Assembly: GCF_029504395.1 (NCBI RefSeq)
Contig: NZ_JAQFIF010000002.1
Coordinates: 124,001 to 188,000, forward strand
Origin: Arthrobacter sp. ES3-54
GTDB lineage: Bacteria; Actinomycetota; Actinomycetes; Actinomycetales; Micrococcaceae
Direction of reading: 5' to 3'
Length of the DNA: 64,000 bases
Shown: positions 1 through 8,952 of the stretch, one piece after another
How the letters are laid out: every line of letters begins with the position of its first letter
Numbering within the stretch: the first letter of the stretch is position 1
Translations under genes and position numbers: made by a program
Notes under the pieces: generated by a model
Told to the model about the DNA's origin: nothing
Database searches by the model: none
The model's input: only the letters and a program-made list of their open reading frames with translations

Positions 1-746
1 CCCGTCCGGACGACGGCGCTTGGCTGCAGCTGGATCGGAGTGTTCACCAGGCCCAGGTAGGCCCGGCGGACACGGCCGTCCTTGAGCAGCGAAGCGATGA
101 TGCGCCGGGACGTGGCGTTGATGGGAACAGCCAGGCCGAGCCCCACTCCGGCCACGGCGGTGTTGATGCCGACGATCCGCCCGCGGGCGTCCGCCAGCGC
201 GCCGCCGGAACTGCCGGGGTTGAGGGCCGCGTCGGTCTGGATGACGTCCTCGATCACGCGCCGGCTCCGTCCGGACCAAACGGGGATGGAACGGCCCAGC
301 CCGCTTACCACCCCGGCGGTGACAGAGCCGGCGAGCCCGAGCGGATTGCCCACGGCGATGACCAGCTGACCGACACGGAGGGATTCGGCGTCGCCCATTT
401 CCGCCGGTGCAGCCGTGGGGGCCCTGCCATGGACCACGGCAAGATCGGACAGCGGATCGGCGCCCACCACGTCAACAGCGGTGGCGGTGCCGTCGGCGAA
501 GACCGCGTGGCCGGACTGGGCGCCGCCCACCACGTGGGCGTTGGTGAGCAGATATCCGTCGGAGGTGAACAGCACGGCCGAACCCGCGCCGACCCGGAGC
601 CTGCCGTTGCGCCCGTTGCCGGTCATTTCCAGCGCTGCGACATGCTGTGTGACAGCCTCGGCCACGCGGATGACCGTTGCGGAATAGGAATCCAGCGGGT
701 CTTCGGACACATCGGAACCGGAGACCCTGCTGATGGACGCGGCCAC
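1..746 (-). CDS. Trypsin-like (HtrA/DegP-type, S1C) serine protease, 3' end cut by window edge
   Basis: The visible part is the protease domain of an HtrA-like enzyme, about 248 residues. The catalytic triad is readable: His71 in TNAHVVGG, Asp101 in LSDLAVV and Ser180 in NPGSSGGAL. The last of these is the usual GNSGG box with Ser replacing Asn. The GTG start at 746 has an AGGAGG Shine-Dalgarno a few bases upstream. No signal peptide or membrane anchor is seen at the N-terminus, so it may be cytoplasmic or reach the envelope another way. A PDZ domain, if present, would lie beyond position 1. The family does protein quality control by proteolysis. Family assignment is firm; substrate is unknown. 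Confidence 0.9.
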   Translation of the reverse strand, partial: MAASISRVSGSDVSEDPLDSYSATVIRVAEAVTQHVAALEMTGNGRNGRLRVGAGSAVLFTSDGYLLTNAHVVGGAQSGHAVFADGTATAVDVVGADPLSDLAVVHGRAPTAAPAEMGDAESLRVGQLVIAVGNPLGLAGSVTAGVVSGLGRSIPVWSGRSRRVIEDVIQTDAALNPGSSGGALADARGRIVGINTAVAGVGLGLAVPINATSRRIIASLLKDGRVRRAYLGLVNTPIQLQPSAVVRT

Positions 747-930
747 TGTGCACCTCCTGCTTACCGGTAGTCATCCAAGTCAACCACCGCCGCCCCGGCA
801 GTAGTCCTGGAGCGCCTACGCCGTCAGTGAAATACGCCGGATGAAGCGGCAACGGTGCAACAGTTCAGCCCCGCGCGTATCCCCGACTAGGCTCGGACGT
901 AGATCCGCCCGACAGCCCAGGAGAACCTAC

Positions 931-1434
931 GTGACACCAGCGTCCGCTTCCCCCGCTCCGCTGCCCCTGCCGGGCCTGACCTGGGGCATCAAGCGCAGCT
1001 TCATGGATTACATTTCGGGACTCCCGGACGGTGCGGTTTCCGCGGCCGACGGCGCCACGGTGACCGCGTCTGGCGAGTTCTGTTTCGCACCAGCCGGCTC
1101 CGAATACGATCCCGCCAGCGGCACCGGCGTGCTGCGGTTCCGCGGCGACGTCCGTGTTGCCGGCCACCACGGAATGATGTTCGTCCGGCTGCTGGATCCA
1201 TGGGTCGAACTCACGGCCGGGCACGGAGTGCTGTCCATCAGCACGGGCGACGGCGGAGGGAAGGACCGCTCGGACGTCGGCACCCTGCGTACTGCCGCGC
1301 CCCGCAACATGGAAGGGTTTCTCGTCTGGGAGCGCGTCGAGGTGGCCGTATCCCAGGCCGGTTCGGAATTGTTCGACGGCCAGTACGCCGACGGCCAGGC
1401 GATGGACCCCCTCGTCATCCGGGTGCCGGCCTAG
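931..1434 (+). CDS. HtaA domain protein (putative haem-associated)
   Basis: A 168-residue protein made almost entirely of one HtaA domain. It opens with LTWGIKRSFMDYISG and carries the FRGDVRVAGHHGMMFVRLLDPWVEL core typical of the family. HtaA domains in Corynebacterium bind haem at the cell surface, but this copy has no clear signal peptide or C-terminal anchor, so it may act in the cytoplasm or have another ligand. The GTG start at 931 is chosen because AGGAG lies 7-11 bases upstream; an ATG at 841 in the same frame has no such support and would add a low-complexity Arg-rich tail. It is convergent with the FetB-like gene, which would fit an iron theme, though that is only suggestive. Confidence 0.8.
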   Translation: MTPASASPAPLPLPGLTWGIKRSFMDYISGLPDGAVSAADGATVTASGEFCFAPAGSEYDPASGTGVLRFRGDVRVAGHHGMMFVRLLDPWVELTAGHGVLSISTGDGGGKDRSDVGTLRTAAPRNMEGFLVWERVEVAVSQAGSELFDGQYADGQAMDPLVIRVPA

Positions 1435-1458
1435 ACAGGACGGGCCCCGGTGCGGATC

Positions 1459-2208
1459 CTAGCGTGGGCGGGCCGGACGCACCCTAACCGGCGCGATGAT
1501 CCCGATCAGGACGACGGCGGTTATGGAACCTGCCGCCATGATCGAGGCGAGCACGACGATCTGGAAGCGGCCCGCTTCCAAGGGTGAAAGGCCGCCGAAG
1601 ATCGCACCCACGAACGCGCCAGGAAGGGTGACCAGGCCCGTCGTCTTAGTCTGGTCGGTCGAGGGGATGAGGGCTGAATAGACGGCGCGCCGGGCCAGCT
1701 CCAACGTCGATTGGCGCCGCGTCGCACCTAGAGCAAGCCACGCTTCCACTTCATCCCAATGTTCATTCACCGACTCGGCAAAGTGCCGGCCGGCCAGTGT
1801 GGCGATGGTCATCGCGTTGCCGATCACGATCCCTCCAATGGCCAGCGCGTACCGGGGCGTGAACGCGATTGCGCCCGTGCCGAAGACGATCGCCAGGGTC
1901 ACCACGATGCCCGGCGCCATGGAGCCACCCACGGCGGCCAGGCGGCCCCAAGTCCACCCCAGCCGTCGTGCGGCCGTCACCGCTGCCACCGAGAACATCA
2001 CGAGAAGTGCGGCGCCGACCCAGACCGGACTGGTGATGACACTGCCCAATACCAAGCTAATGACGGCCAGTTGCGCAGCCCCGCGAAGGATGGCCAGCGC
2101 CGGCGCGGTTCGGTGCGGGATCCGGAAAACCGCCAGCAGGACCAGGGTGACCAGCATCAGGAGCCCGACGCCCAGCAACGTGGGCAGGAGATCAACGGAA
2201 CCGGTCAT
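1459..2208 (-). CDS. FetB-like ABC transporter permease (UPF0014 family)
   Basis: A 249-residue polytopic membrane protein with about seven hydrophobic segments. It carries the family signature region EAWLALGATRRQ...SALIPSTDQTKTTGLVTLPGAFVGAIFGG at roughly residues 155-210. In E. coli FetB is the membrane subunit of the FetAB iron exporter, which protects against iron overload and oxidative stress. No FetA-type ATPase gene is adjacent, so the partner would have to be encoded elsewhere. An ATG at 2208 and a GTG at 2211 are both possible starts. Confidence 0.82.
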   Translation of the reverse strand: MTGSVDLLPTLLGVGLLMLVTLVLLAVFRIPHRTAPALAILRGAAQLAVISLVLGSVITSPVWVGAALLVMFSVAAVTAARRLGWTWGRLAAVGGSMAPGIVVTLAIVFGTGAIAFTPRYALAIGGIVIGNAMTIATLAGRHFAESVNEHWDEVEAWLALGATRRQSTLELARRAVYSALIPSTDQTKTTGLVTLPGAFVGAIFGGLSPLEAGRFQIVVLASIMAAGSITAVVLIGIIAPVRVRPARPR

Positions 2209-2375
2209 CACGCCAGCCTATAGACCTTCTCACCAACAACATTGACAGCATCCGCCGTCGGCTGCCTTTCCTCAATGAAACACATCGGCCATGCTGGGCA
2301 GCCATCCGTCCGTCTGCAAGGATGTGAACTGTCGTCGCGCCGTCGAGGACCGAAGTTCGTCGAAGGAGACGCTCC

Positions 2376-4301
2376 ATGGTTGAACCCGCCCTTGTGACTG
2401 ACGGGGTAGATAGCGAGGCCCGCCGGCATGTGCTCCGGGCCCTGGCGTCGGGCACGGGCATCGGGTGGGACGGGCCGGACCGGGCCGTGTTCGAAGAGCG
2501 CTTCGACCGCCATTTCCCGGCCTTGTTCCGTTTGTTCCACGATCTCTACGGCGCACGGCACGATTGGCTGGATCAGCTCACGGACCTCGTGATGCAGTCG
2601 GCCCGCTCGTGGGCCGAGAGGCCGGCGGAGCTCAAGAGCCTCGACGCCGAACGGGAACACAACAGCGGCTGGTTCCAGGCCAACACCATGCTCGGCGGCG
2701 TCTGCTATGTCGACCGGTACGCCGAGGACCTGGCGGGGGTCCACGCCCGGATCCCCTATTTCAAGGAACTGGGCCTCACCTATCTGCACCTGATGCCCTT
2801 GTTTCTGGCCCCCGAACCGCACTCCGACGGCGGCTATGCTGTCTCCAGTTACCGCGATGTCAACCCGCAGCTGGGCACCATGGAGCAGCTGCGTGAGCTT
2901 GCCGCCGAGCTGCGGGCGAACGGCATCAGCCTCGTCGTCGATTTCATCTTCAACCACACCTCCGACGAACACGAATGGGCCCGGAAAGCGGCCGCGGGCG
3001 ACCCTGCGTACAGCGACTACTACTGGATCTTTCCGGACCGGTCAATGCCGAACGCGTTCGAACAAACCGTGCGCGAAATCTTTCCGGACGACCACCCCGG
3101 TTCCTTCATTGAAATGCCGGACGGACGGTGGGTCTGGACCACCTTCCACACATACCAATGGGACCTGAACTACTCCAACCCGGACGTCTTCCGGGCCATG
3201 GCCGGCGAGATGCTGTTCCTGGCCAACCAGGGCGTGCACATACTTCGGATGGACGCCGTCGCCTTCATCTGGAAGCAGCTGGGCACGCCCTGTGAAAACC
3301 TGCCCGAAGCCCACACGCTGCTGCAGGCCTTCAATGCCGTGTGCCGGCTGGCCGCGCCGTCGCTGCTGTTCAAATCCGAGGCGATCGTCCACCCCGATGA
3401 GGTGGCCCGGTACATCGACCCCGCCGAGTGCCAGCTCTCCTACTATCCCCTGCAGATGGCCCTGATCTGGGAGGCGTTGGCCACCCGCGACGTTTCGCTG
3501 CTCACCCAGGCCCTGGAGCGGCGGCACAATATCCCAGACGGCACGTCCTGGGTGAACTACGTCCGCAGCCACGACGACATCGGCTGGACGTTTGCGGATG
3601 AGGACGCCGCCGAGCTTGGCATCAATGCCTTCGAGCACCGGCGGTTCCTCAACTCCTTCTACGTCAACCGTTTCCCCGGAAGCTTCGCCCGCGGCGTGCC
3701 CTTTCAGGACAACCCCCGCACCGGCGACTGCCGGATTTCCGGCACCACCGCGTCGTTGTGTGGGCTGGAAAGTGGAACAGCCGCGGCGGTGAACCGCATC
3801 CTGCTGGCCCATTCGGTGGCCTTCAGCACCGGGGGCATCCCGCTGCTATATCTCGGTGACGAAGTGGGACAGTCCAACGACTACCAGTACGCCCTCGAGG
3901 AAGGTCACGGAAGTGACAGCCGCTGGGTGCACCGGCCCCTCTATCCGGCGTCGCACTATGCCCAACGCGCGGATCAGGAAACCCCCGCCGGCGCGGTGTA
4001 CGCCGGGCTGCGCCGGATGATTTCCGTGCGGTCCGCGACGCCGGAACTGGCCGGCACCCGGCTGGTCGGGTTCGCCACGAACAACCCGGGCGTCCTGGGG
4101 TACCAGCGTCCGGGAGAGGGAACCCTGGTCCTCGTGCTGGCCAACTTCAGCGACGGCCCACAGGAGGTGCAAGGTGTGACGCTCTCCGGTTTCGCGGCCG
4201 ACGCCGTCGACATCCTGACCGGAGCCCACCTGCGCCTCGACGTGGGACTCCTCCTGCACGCCCAGCAGTTCATCTGGCTCCGGGTGACGCCTCGGCCATG
4301 A
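2376..4301 (+). CDS. Amylosucrase (GH13 family)
   Basis: A 641-residue alpha-amylase superfamily enzyme with the length and motif spacing of amylosucrase, which transfers glucose from sucrose to build alpha-1,4-glucan or makes sucrose isomers. Conserved regions are visible: VVDFIFNHTSDEHEW (region I, about residues 188-202), ILRMDAVAF with the nucleophile Asp near 291, LLFKSEAIV with the acid/base Glu near 333, and YVRSHDDIGWTF with the transition-state Asp near 400. These positions match those of the Neisseria polysaccharea enzyme (286, 328, 393). GAAGGAGA precedes the ATG. It stands alone with no sucrose transporter beside it. Trehalose synthase is the main alternative; the long N-terminal helical region favours amylosucrase. 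Confidence 0.88.
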   Translation: MVEPALVTDGVDSEARRHVLRALASGTGIGWDGPDRAVFEERFDRHFPALFRLFHDLYGARHDWLDQLTDLVMQSARSWAERPAELKSLDAEREHNSGWFQANTMLGGVCYVDRYAEDLAGVHARIPYFKELGLTYLHLMPLFLAPEPHSDGGYAVSSYRDVNPQLGTMEQLRELAAELRANGISLVVDFIFNHTSDEHEWARKAAAGDPAYSDYYWIFPDRSMPNAFEQTVREIFPDDHPGSFIEMPDGRWVWTTFHTYQWDLNYSNPDVFRAMAGEMLFLANQGVHILRMDAVAFIWKQLGTPCENLPEAHTLLQAFNAVCRLAAPSLLFKSEAIVHPDEVARYIDPAECQLSYYPLQMALIWEALATRDVSLLTQALERRHNIPDGTSWVNYVRSHDDIGWTFADEDAAELGINAFEHRRFLNSFYVNRFPGSFARGVPFQDNPRTGDCRISGTTASLCGLESGTAAAVNRILLAHSVAFSTGGIPLLYLGDEVGQSNDYQYALEEGHGSDSRWVHRPLYPASHYAQRADQETPAGAVYAGLRRMISVRSATPELAGTRLVGFATNNPGVLGYQRPGEGTLVLVLANFSDGPQEVQGVTLSGFAADAVDILTGAHLRLDVGLLLHAQQFIWLRVTPRP

Positions 4302-4645
4302 ACTGCGAGCCCTCGGCTCATGGGCATGACGGGCCGGAAGTAACTGTTGTGGCCGGCAGTCGCCGCTGCGAAGGGGGTGTAGTGTCCGGCCGCACACTGG
4401 TTGAGGAGAGCGTGCGGCCGGAAACTCTGTACGGACGGCTCCGTGGCCTCCGGCGGCCGGTCTTCGGCGGCCTGTTCCCACTCTCCCGCATACCGCTGAG
4501 AAGAGACTGAGAGCGGCCTCTCCCCGAGTGGACCGTTCGCCGGTGGGGCCGCTCCGGCGCGCCTCCGGGTGTGCGACGGGTGCCAGGTGGCGGCAATGCA
4601 GCCACGGTGGTTGTCCTCATCCGCGCATTGACGCATTCTTGGAAC
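4302..4645. other. Intergenic region without a convincing gene
   Basis: This 344-base gap separates amylosucrase from the histidine kinase. It holds a 10-bp stem hairpin (listed separately) and several short G/C-rich inverted repeats. Short open frames exist, but none has a ribosome-binding site or recognisable product. An in-frame GTG at 4571 could extend the kinase by 25 residues. Confidence 0.5.
4386..4421 (+). terminator. Hairpin downstream of amylosucrase
   Basis: CCGGCCGCAC (4386-4395) pairs perfectly with GTGCGGCCGG (4412-4421) around a 16-base loop. It lies 85 bases after the amylosucrase stop. There is no T-run after it, so termination is likely but not certain. Confidence 0.45.
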
Positions 4646-6130
4646 ATGGCACTGGGCACACGAGCCACATCCGGCCGTCCCGGCAGGGGCGAGATTCGCT
4701 GGGGCGTGCGGAAGCAATCGACGGCGGTCGCCGTCGGCGTCGTTGCCGTGGCGTTGCTGCTCGGCGGTGTACTCCTCCTTATCCTGCTGCAGGCATCCCT
4801 GGCGAGGTCCAGCGACGCCGCAGCCCGGCAGAAGGCCCTCGACGTGGTCGCCGAAATGGAGGATATGGACGTCGCGGATGCCCGCGCGTACATCGTTGAT
4901 ACGGCGCATGCGGGCCAGTTCGTCCAAGTGTTGGATACGGAAGGGTACGTACTGGCTGCTTCGGATGCCGAAATCGCCAACGCGCCGCTGTCAGCCCAGC
5001 GGCCCAGCCCGGGCCAAACCATGACGCAGGACGTCTCGAGCCTTCCGAGCATCGGCGACAACGACGACTATCACATCGTCACCGTGGGAGCGCGGACGGG
5101 CACACTGAGCTATACGGTGGTGGTGGCCCAGGCGTCACAGATACAAGCGGACACCATTTCCACGGTCGCGTGGTTCATGCTGGGAGCCACGCCGCTGCTG
5201 CTGCTTACCGTGGCAGGGTCTGTGTGGCTCCTCGTGGGGCGATCCCTGCGCCAGATGGAACGGATCCGTGGCCAGGTGGCCCGGATCAACGCCGAGCGGC
5301 TGGACGGGCGCGTCGATGTGCCGCCCACCAACGATGAACTCCAAGCCTTGGCGCTAACCATGAACACGATGCTGGACCGGCTGCAGGCCTCGGACACTGA
5401 ACAGCGCAGGTTCGTCTCGGACGCCAGCCACGAGCTGCGCAGCCCGCTGGCCACGCTGCGGGCCGGAATCGAGATTGCGGCTGCGGACCCGACCGGGGCG
5501 ATGTGGCTGCAGATGAAGGATGTCCTCGCCGAGGAGACGACCAGAATGAGCTTCCTCGTCGAGGACCTGCTGACGCTGGCCAAGGCCAATGACGGCGGCC
5601 TGCGGGTGGAGCAGAAGGACGTCGATCTTGACGACGTGTTGGACCAGGAGATCCGCCGGCTGCGGTCCACGAGCCGGAACGAGATCTCGGTGGAGCTCGC
5701 TCCGGCTCGGATCCGCGGCGACGCCCGCCGGCTGACGCAGGTCCTGCGGAACGTCCTGGACAACGCCGACCGCCACGCCCTTTCCCGGATCGCGGTGGAC
5801 CTGCGCTCTGTCGGGGACCGGGTCATCATCACGGTCGACAACGACGGCGACCCCATCCCTGAGGCGGATCGGGAGCGGATCTTCGAACGCTTTGTCCGGC
5901 TCGACGGCAGCCGCTCCCGGGAAGGCGGCGGCAGCGGACTGGGCCTGGCCATCGCGGCGGGAATTGTGGCGGCCCACCACGGAAGCATCCGTCCGACGGA
6001 CGGACCAGCGGGTCACTGCCGGTTTGAGATCGCTTTTCCGCGTTCGGAACCGGCAGAACCGGCGGAGCCGGCGGACGTCACGCCTCGCGAGTCCCGGCGG
6101 CACGGGGTCCAGGAATCGGGTCGGCGCTGA
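4646..6130 (+). CDS. Sensor histidine kinase, HAMP-HisKA-HATPase
   Basis: A 494-residue membrane sensor kinase. Order of parts: TM1 (about 20-45), an extracytoplasmic sensor loop of roughly 120 residues, TM2 (WFMLGATPLLLLTVAGSVWLLV), HAMP, the HisKA box SDASHELRSPLATLR with the phosphorylated His near 262, the N box NVLDNADRHA, and the G boxes GDPIPEADRERIFERFVR and GGGSGLGLAIA. It should autophosphorylate and pass phosphate to the OmpR-type regulator at 6078-6788, which is encoded convergently; the two coding 3' ends overlap by 53 bases. The start is uncertain: ATG 4646 has a weak Shine-Dalgarno, with GTG 4571 and GTG 4706 as alternatives. Signal unknown. Confidence 0.88.
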   Translation: MALGTRATSGRPGRGEIRWGVRKQSTAVAVGVVAVALLLGGVLLLILLQASLARSSDAAARQKALDVVAEMEDMDVADARAYIVDTAHAGQFVQVLDTEGYVLAASDAEIANAPLSAQRPSPGQTMTQDVSSLPSIGDNDDYHIVTVGARTGTLSYTVVVAQASQIQADTISTVAWFMLGATPLLLLTVAGSVWLLVGRSLRQMERIRGQVARINAERLDGRVDVPPTNDELQALALTMNTMLDRLQASDTEQRRFVSDASHELRSPLATLRAGIEIAAADPTGAMWLQMKDVLAEETTRMSFLVEDLLTLAKANDGGLRVEQKDVDLDDVLDQEIRRLRSTSRNEISVELAPARIRGDARRLTQVLRNVLDNADRHALSRIAVDLRSVGDRVIITVDNDGDPIPEADRERIFERFVRLDGSRSREGGGSGLGLAIAAGIVAAHHGSIRPTDGPAGHCRFEIAFPRSEPAEPAEPADVTPRESRRHGVQESGRR

Positions 6131-6788
6131 GCAAATAGCCCATGCCACGCACGGTGGTCAGGCTGTGGAGCCCAAACGGGACGTCAATTTTGCGCCGAAG
6201 GTAGCCGATATAGACCTCCACAACGTTGTTCGCGCCCTCGAAGGCTGGATCCCAGACGTTTTGCAGGATCTCCGCCTTTGAGACGATTTGGTCGTGCCGG
6301 CGCATCAGGTAGTGCAGGAGCCCATACTCCCTGGCCGTGAGGCTGATGAGGGTATCGCCGCGGTGCACACTGTGGCTGACGGGGTCCAGCGACAAGGTGC
6401 CAAGCGTCATGATGACTGGCCGGGCTGGCGCTCCGCGCCGGATCAGCGCCCTGATCCGGGCCACCAGCACCAGGAAGCTGAATGGCTTAGTGAGATAGTC
6501 GTCAGCGCCGAGGTCGAAGGCATCCGTCTGGTCGTATTCGCCATCCTTGGCCGTGAGCATCAGAACCGGGGTCCAGACTTTGCGTTGCCGCATTTCCTTC
6601 AAGACGTCATAGCCGTTCATCCGCGGCAGCATGAGGTCCAGAAGGATGGCATCGTATTCGTTCTCCAGCGCCGCCGAGAGTCCGCGCACGCCGTCGTGGG
6701 CGACGTCGACCACGAACCCCTCGTTCTTCAGTCCGCGGCGGACTGTTTCCGCCAGGGCATGCTCATCCTCGACCATCAGAATCCGCAC
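6078..6788 (-). CDS. OmpR/PhoB-family response regulator
   Basis: A 236-residue two-domain regulator. The receiver has the acidic pair E7-D8, the phosphoacceptor D51 in AILLDLMLPRMNG and the switch Lys in YLTKPFSF near 101. It is followed by a winged-helix DNA-binding domain with LTAREYGLLHYLM and the recognition-helix/wing segment NNVVEVYIGYLRRKID...VRGMGYLL. The GTG start at 6788 has GGAGGG upstream; the frame is open further but the extra residues are not receiver-like. It is tail-to-tail with the kinase above, an unusual layout because cognate pairs are normally in one operon. Confidence 0.92.
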   Translation of the reverse strand: MRILMVEDEHALAETVRRGLKNEGFVVDVAHDGVRGLSAALENEYDAILLDLMLPRMNGYDVLKEMRQRKVWTPVLMLTAKDGEYDQTDAFDLGADDYLTKPFSFLVLVARIRALIRRGAPARPVIMTLGTLSLDPVSHSVHRGDTLISLTAREYGLLHYLMRRHDQIVSKAEILQNVWDPAFEGANNVVEVYIGYLRRKIDVPFGLHSLTTVRGMGYLLSADPIPGPRAAGTREA

Positions 6789-6885
6789 TCCGGCCCCCTC
6801 CCTTTGAGCCAGTATGGCCCTTCCCGGGCCGGGCTGGAAGGAACCTGGCGTGTACAGTGCGAGGGCTGTGCTCGCCGCCGTCCGG

Positions 6886-7131
6886 TTAGGCCGGCTGGGC
6901 AGGGCCGAAAAGCCAGCCCGAAACATCGCTGCGCAGGATCACGTGGGGTCCTCCGGTGGAACTGACGCTCCCGTTGGGAACGTAATAGCCGCGGCCAGCC
7001 CCTGGTCCTCCGGCCGCGCGGTCAATCGCGTCGGTGAGGCGGCGGGTCAGGTGCCCGCTGGGGCCAAGGGACCGCAGTTCATTGAGTTCGTCCTGCGTGA
7101 GCCGTCCCAGTACTGCAGCGATATCGGCCAT
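6886..7131 (-). CDS. Small hypothetical protein, 81 aa
   Basis: An 81-residue soluble protein beginning MADIAAVLGRLTQDELNELRSLG, followed by a short helical segment and a Gly-rich middle. A strong GGGAGGG site precedes ATG 7131, which decides the start. It is the first gene on the minus strand ahead of the response regulator and may be cotranscribed with it; the gap is 97 bases. No family is recognised. Confidence 0.6.
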   Translation of the reverse strand: MADIAAVLGRLTQDELNELRSLGPSGHLTRRLTDAIDRAAGGPGAGRGYYVPNGSVSSTGGPHVILRSDVSGWLFGPAQPA

Positions 7132-7327
7132 GATGAATCCCTCCCGACGGGTGGTGCGGATGGTGCCCAAGGTGGATGGTCCCTAAAGAATCAGGCTAGG
7201 GCACGCAAATTAACGCCACATGACGTCCCGGTGACCAGTGGCGAACGAAACGGAATGGGAAGTGCCGCGGCCGGCCGTCTCCGGGTGTCACGAGAGTCAC
7301 TGCCGCAACTCCCCCGGTCCCCAGCAT

Positions 7328-7384
7328 TTGCACGGCGTCATGCTGTACCGTTCAATCCCGGAGATCCGGAGATCCGGATCTCCG
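7328..7384 (+). promoter_or_regulatory. Candidate promoter and 18-bp palindrome upstream of the DUF4193 gene
   Basis: TTGCAC (7328-7333), a 17-base spacer and TTCAAT (7351-7356) resemble a sigma-70 type promoter. Directly after the -10 lies CGGAGATCCGGATCTCCG (7367-7384), a perfect 18-bp palindrome preceded by another CGGAGATC unit at 7359. The position at the expected transcription start would suit a repressor or a 5' hairpin. The remainder of the 7132-7431 gap holds nothing else that I recognise. Confidence 0.45.
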
Positions 7385-7431
7385 AAGACACACTGAATCC
7401 CACGCCCAGCAACTGAAATGAGTACCACCAG

Positions 7432-7734
7432 GTGGCAACCGATTATGACGAAGTACGCTCCGACGTTGCGGAATCACGCAACGCTTCCCTGGAGGCGCTC
7501 CGTTCAGCGAATGCGCCTGACGCCCGCAGTGTTGTCCGTGAACTCGACGAGGCCGATACCTCAGAAGGCGTGGAACTTCCGGGAGCAGACCTTTCCGGCG
7601 AGGAACTGACTGTCACGGTCATTCCGCAAAAAGAGGATGAGTTCACCTGCTATTCCTGTTTCCTCGTGCGGCACCGGTCCCAGCTTGCTAAAGAGAAGGC
7701 CGGCCACGCGTACTGCGCCGACTGCCTCAGTTAA
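7432..7734 (+). CDS. DUF4193 family protein (small zinc-ribbon-like)
   Basis: A 100-residue acidic protein beginning MATDYDEVRSDVAESRNASL, the standard N-terminus of the actinobacterial DUF4193 family. It ends with two Cys pairs, CYSC and CADC, which probably bind zinc. The middle carries the acidic stretch ELDEADTSEGVELPGADLSGEE. The GTG start at 7432 is chosen by family alignment although the Shine-Dalgarno is weak. Family members are conserved in actinobacteria and are often found near sigma factor or metabolic genes; function is unknown. Confidence 0.85.
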   Translation: MATDYDEVRSDVAESRNASLEALRSANAPDARSVVRELDEADTSEGVELPGADLSGEELTVTVIPQKEDEFTCYSCFLVRHRSQLAKEKAGHAYCADCLS

Positions 7735-7926
7735 CCTGCAGGAGACCCAGCCCGGCAGGTGAAGGCCCGGCCCCTGCGCTACCGTGTCGGCCGTCCGCCG
7801 AATACACTTCTGTCACATGCTTCACAATAGTGTCGCGGGGCCGCCGGACATGACCCGCCGGGGCCGGTTCGGCTACGCTCCTGATGGACGATGCGGCGAG
7901 TGCCGGCACGTGGCCGGAGGCTAATT

Positions 7927-8945
7927 ATGAGTAACTCCAACAGCGGGTTGGCGGACCCTGCTGCTGCGTCGCCGTCGAACGCCGCCAATGCACCGGGACG
8001 CTCTGACGCCCGGGCGGCCGTGCCGGATGAGGGAACGACCCGCCCGCGGACGCGGACCGGGAGGCCCGCACGCCCAGGGAGCCTGCAGCGGGAATGGTCC
8101 ATGGCCTTCATGCTGGTACTCGTGGCCCTGATCGCCGGGGCCGCCCTAACTCTCTTCGGCGTCCGTGTGGTCACGGATCGGATCCAGCACGCCGCCGCAC
8201 AGCACCGCCTCGAGTCGGAGGCCGTCGCCGAGCTGCGGACCGGCCTTGATGCCCACGAACAAGCCGGGCTCCAGCTCTTGTCCGCGGAGCCCGTCGCGAA
8301 GTCGTCCTTTTTGCAGCAGCAACAGGACATCTCCGCCCAGTTCGATGCCGCCTCCGGGATCCTGCCGGCGGAGTATGGCATGCGGGCCACAGTTCTCGAG
8401 GCCAGGACCGCGTGGCAGGAGGGCCTGTCCGCGCACGGTCGACCGGAACCTTGATGCTCTTGAGCGCATTCTGACCCACCCCGCTTCACAGGCCGGCAAG
8501 GTGATCCTCGAGGTCACCGAATCTGCCCTGGCCACGAACGCCGACGGCGGGGTCGCGGCCCTTAACCGGCTCAAGAGCTTCGGTGTCCGGATCGCAATCG
8601 ACGACTTTGGGACCGGGTTCTCTTCGCTCAGCACGCTCGCGGGTGTTGCCTGCGGACATTCTCAAGATCGACCGAGCCTTCCTGTCCGGGTTGCCTGGGG
8701 ACGCCCCGGCCGCAGCGATGCTCGAGGAGATCCTGGAAGTGGCCCGGAAACTGAATCTGGCCGTCATAGCCGAAGGCATCGAGGACGCGGGGCAGCTGGA
8801 CCTGCTGCGCTCCCTCGGCTGCGACATGGGGCAGGGCTTCCTCCTGGCCAGTCCCAGCCCGTCCCCCGTTCTCGAGGCGCTGCTGGCCTCGGGGGCGCGT
8901 CTGCAGCCACCGGCCCGAATGGACGCGCCGGCGAACGGCGTCTGA
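7927..8945 (+). pseudogene. Decayed membrane-sensor EAL (c-di-GMP phosphodiesterase) gene
   Basis: The 5' part encodes about 176 residues with a cytoplasmic Pro/Arg-rich head, one membrane segment (MAFMLVLVALIAGAALTLFGV) and part of a periplasmic sensor, then stops at 8454. From about 8440, in another frame, comes the C-terminal half of an EAL domain: VILEVTESA and IAIDDFGTGFSSLSTLAG. Near 8645 one extra base (GGTGTTG where GGTTTG is expected) shifts the frame again, and ADILKIDRAFL, AVIAEGIEDAGQLDLL and GQGFLLA follow. A middle segment with any GGDEF domain and the EAL signature itself has been deleted. An ATG with GGAGG upstream remains, so a truncated sensor could still be made. No function in c-di-GMP turnover is expected. 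Confidence 0.85.
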
Positions 8946-8952
8946 GGCTGAG

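Noticed and set aside
2208..3812. Long minus-strand open frames across the amylosucrase gene
   Set aside because: They are GC-skew shadows of the coding strand with no domain and no ribosome site.
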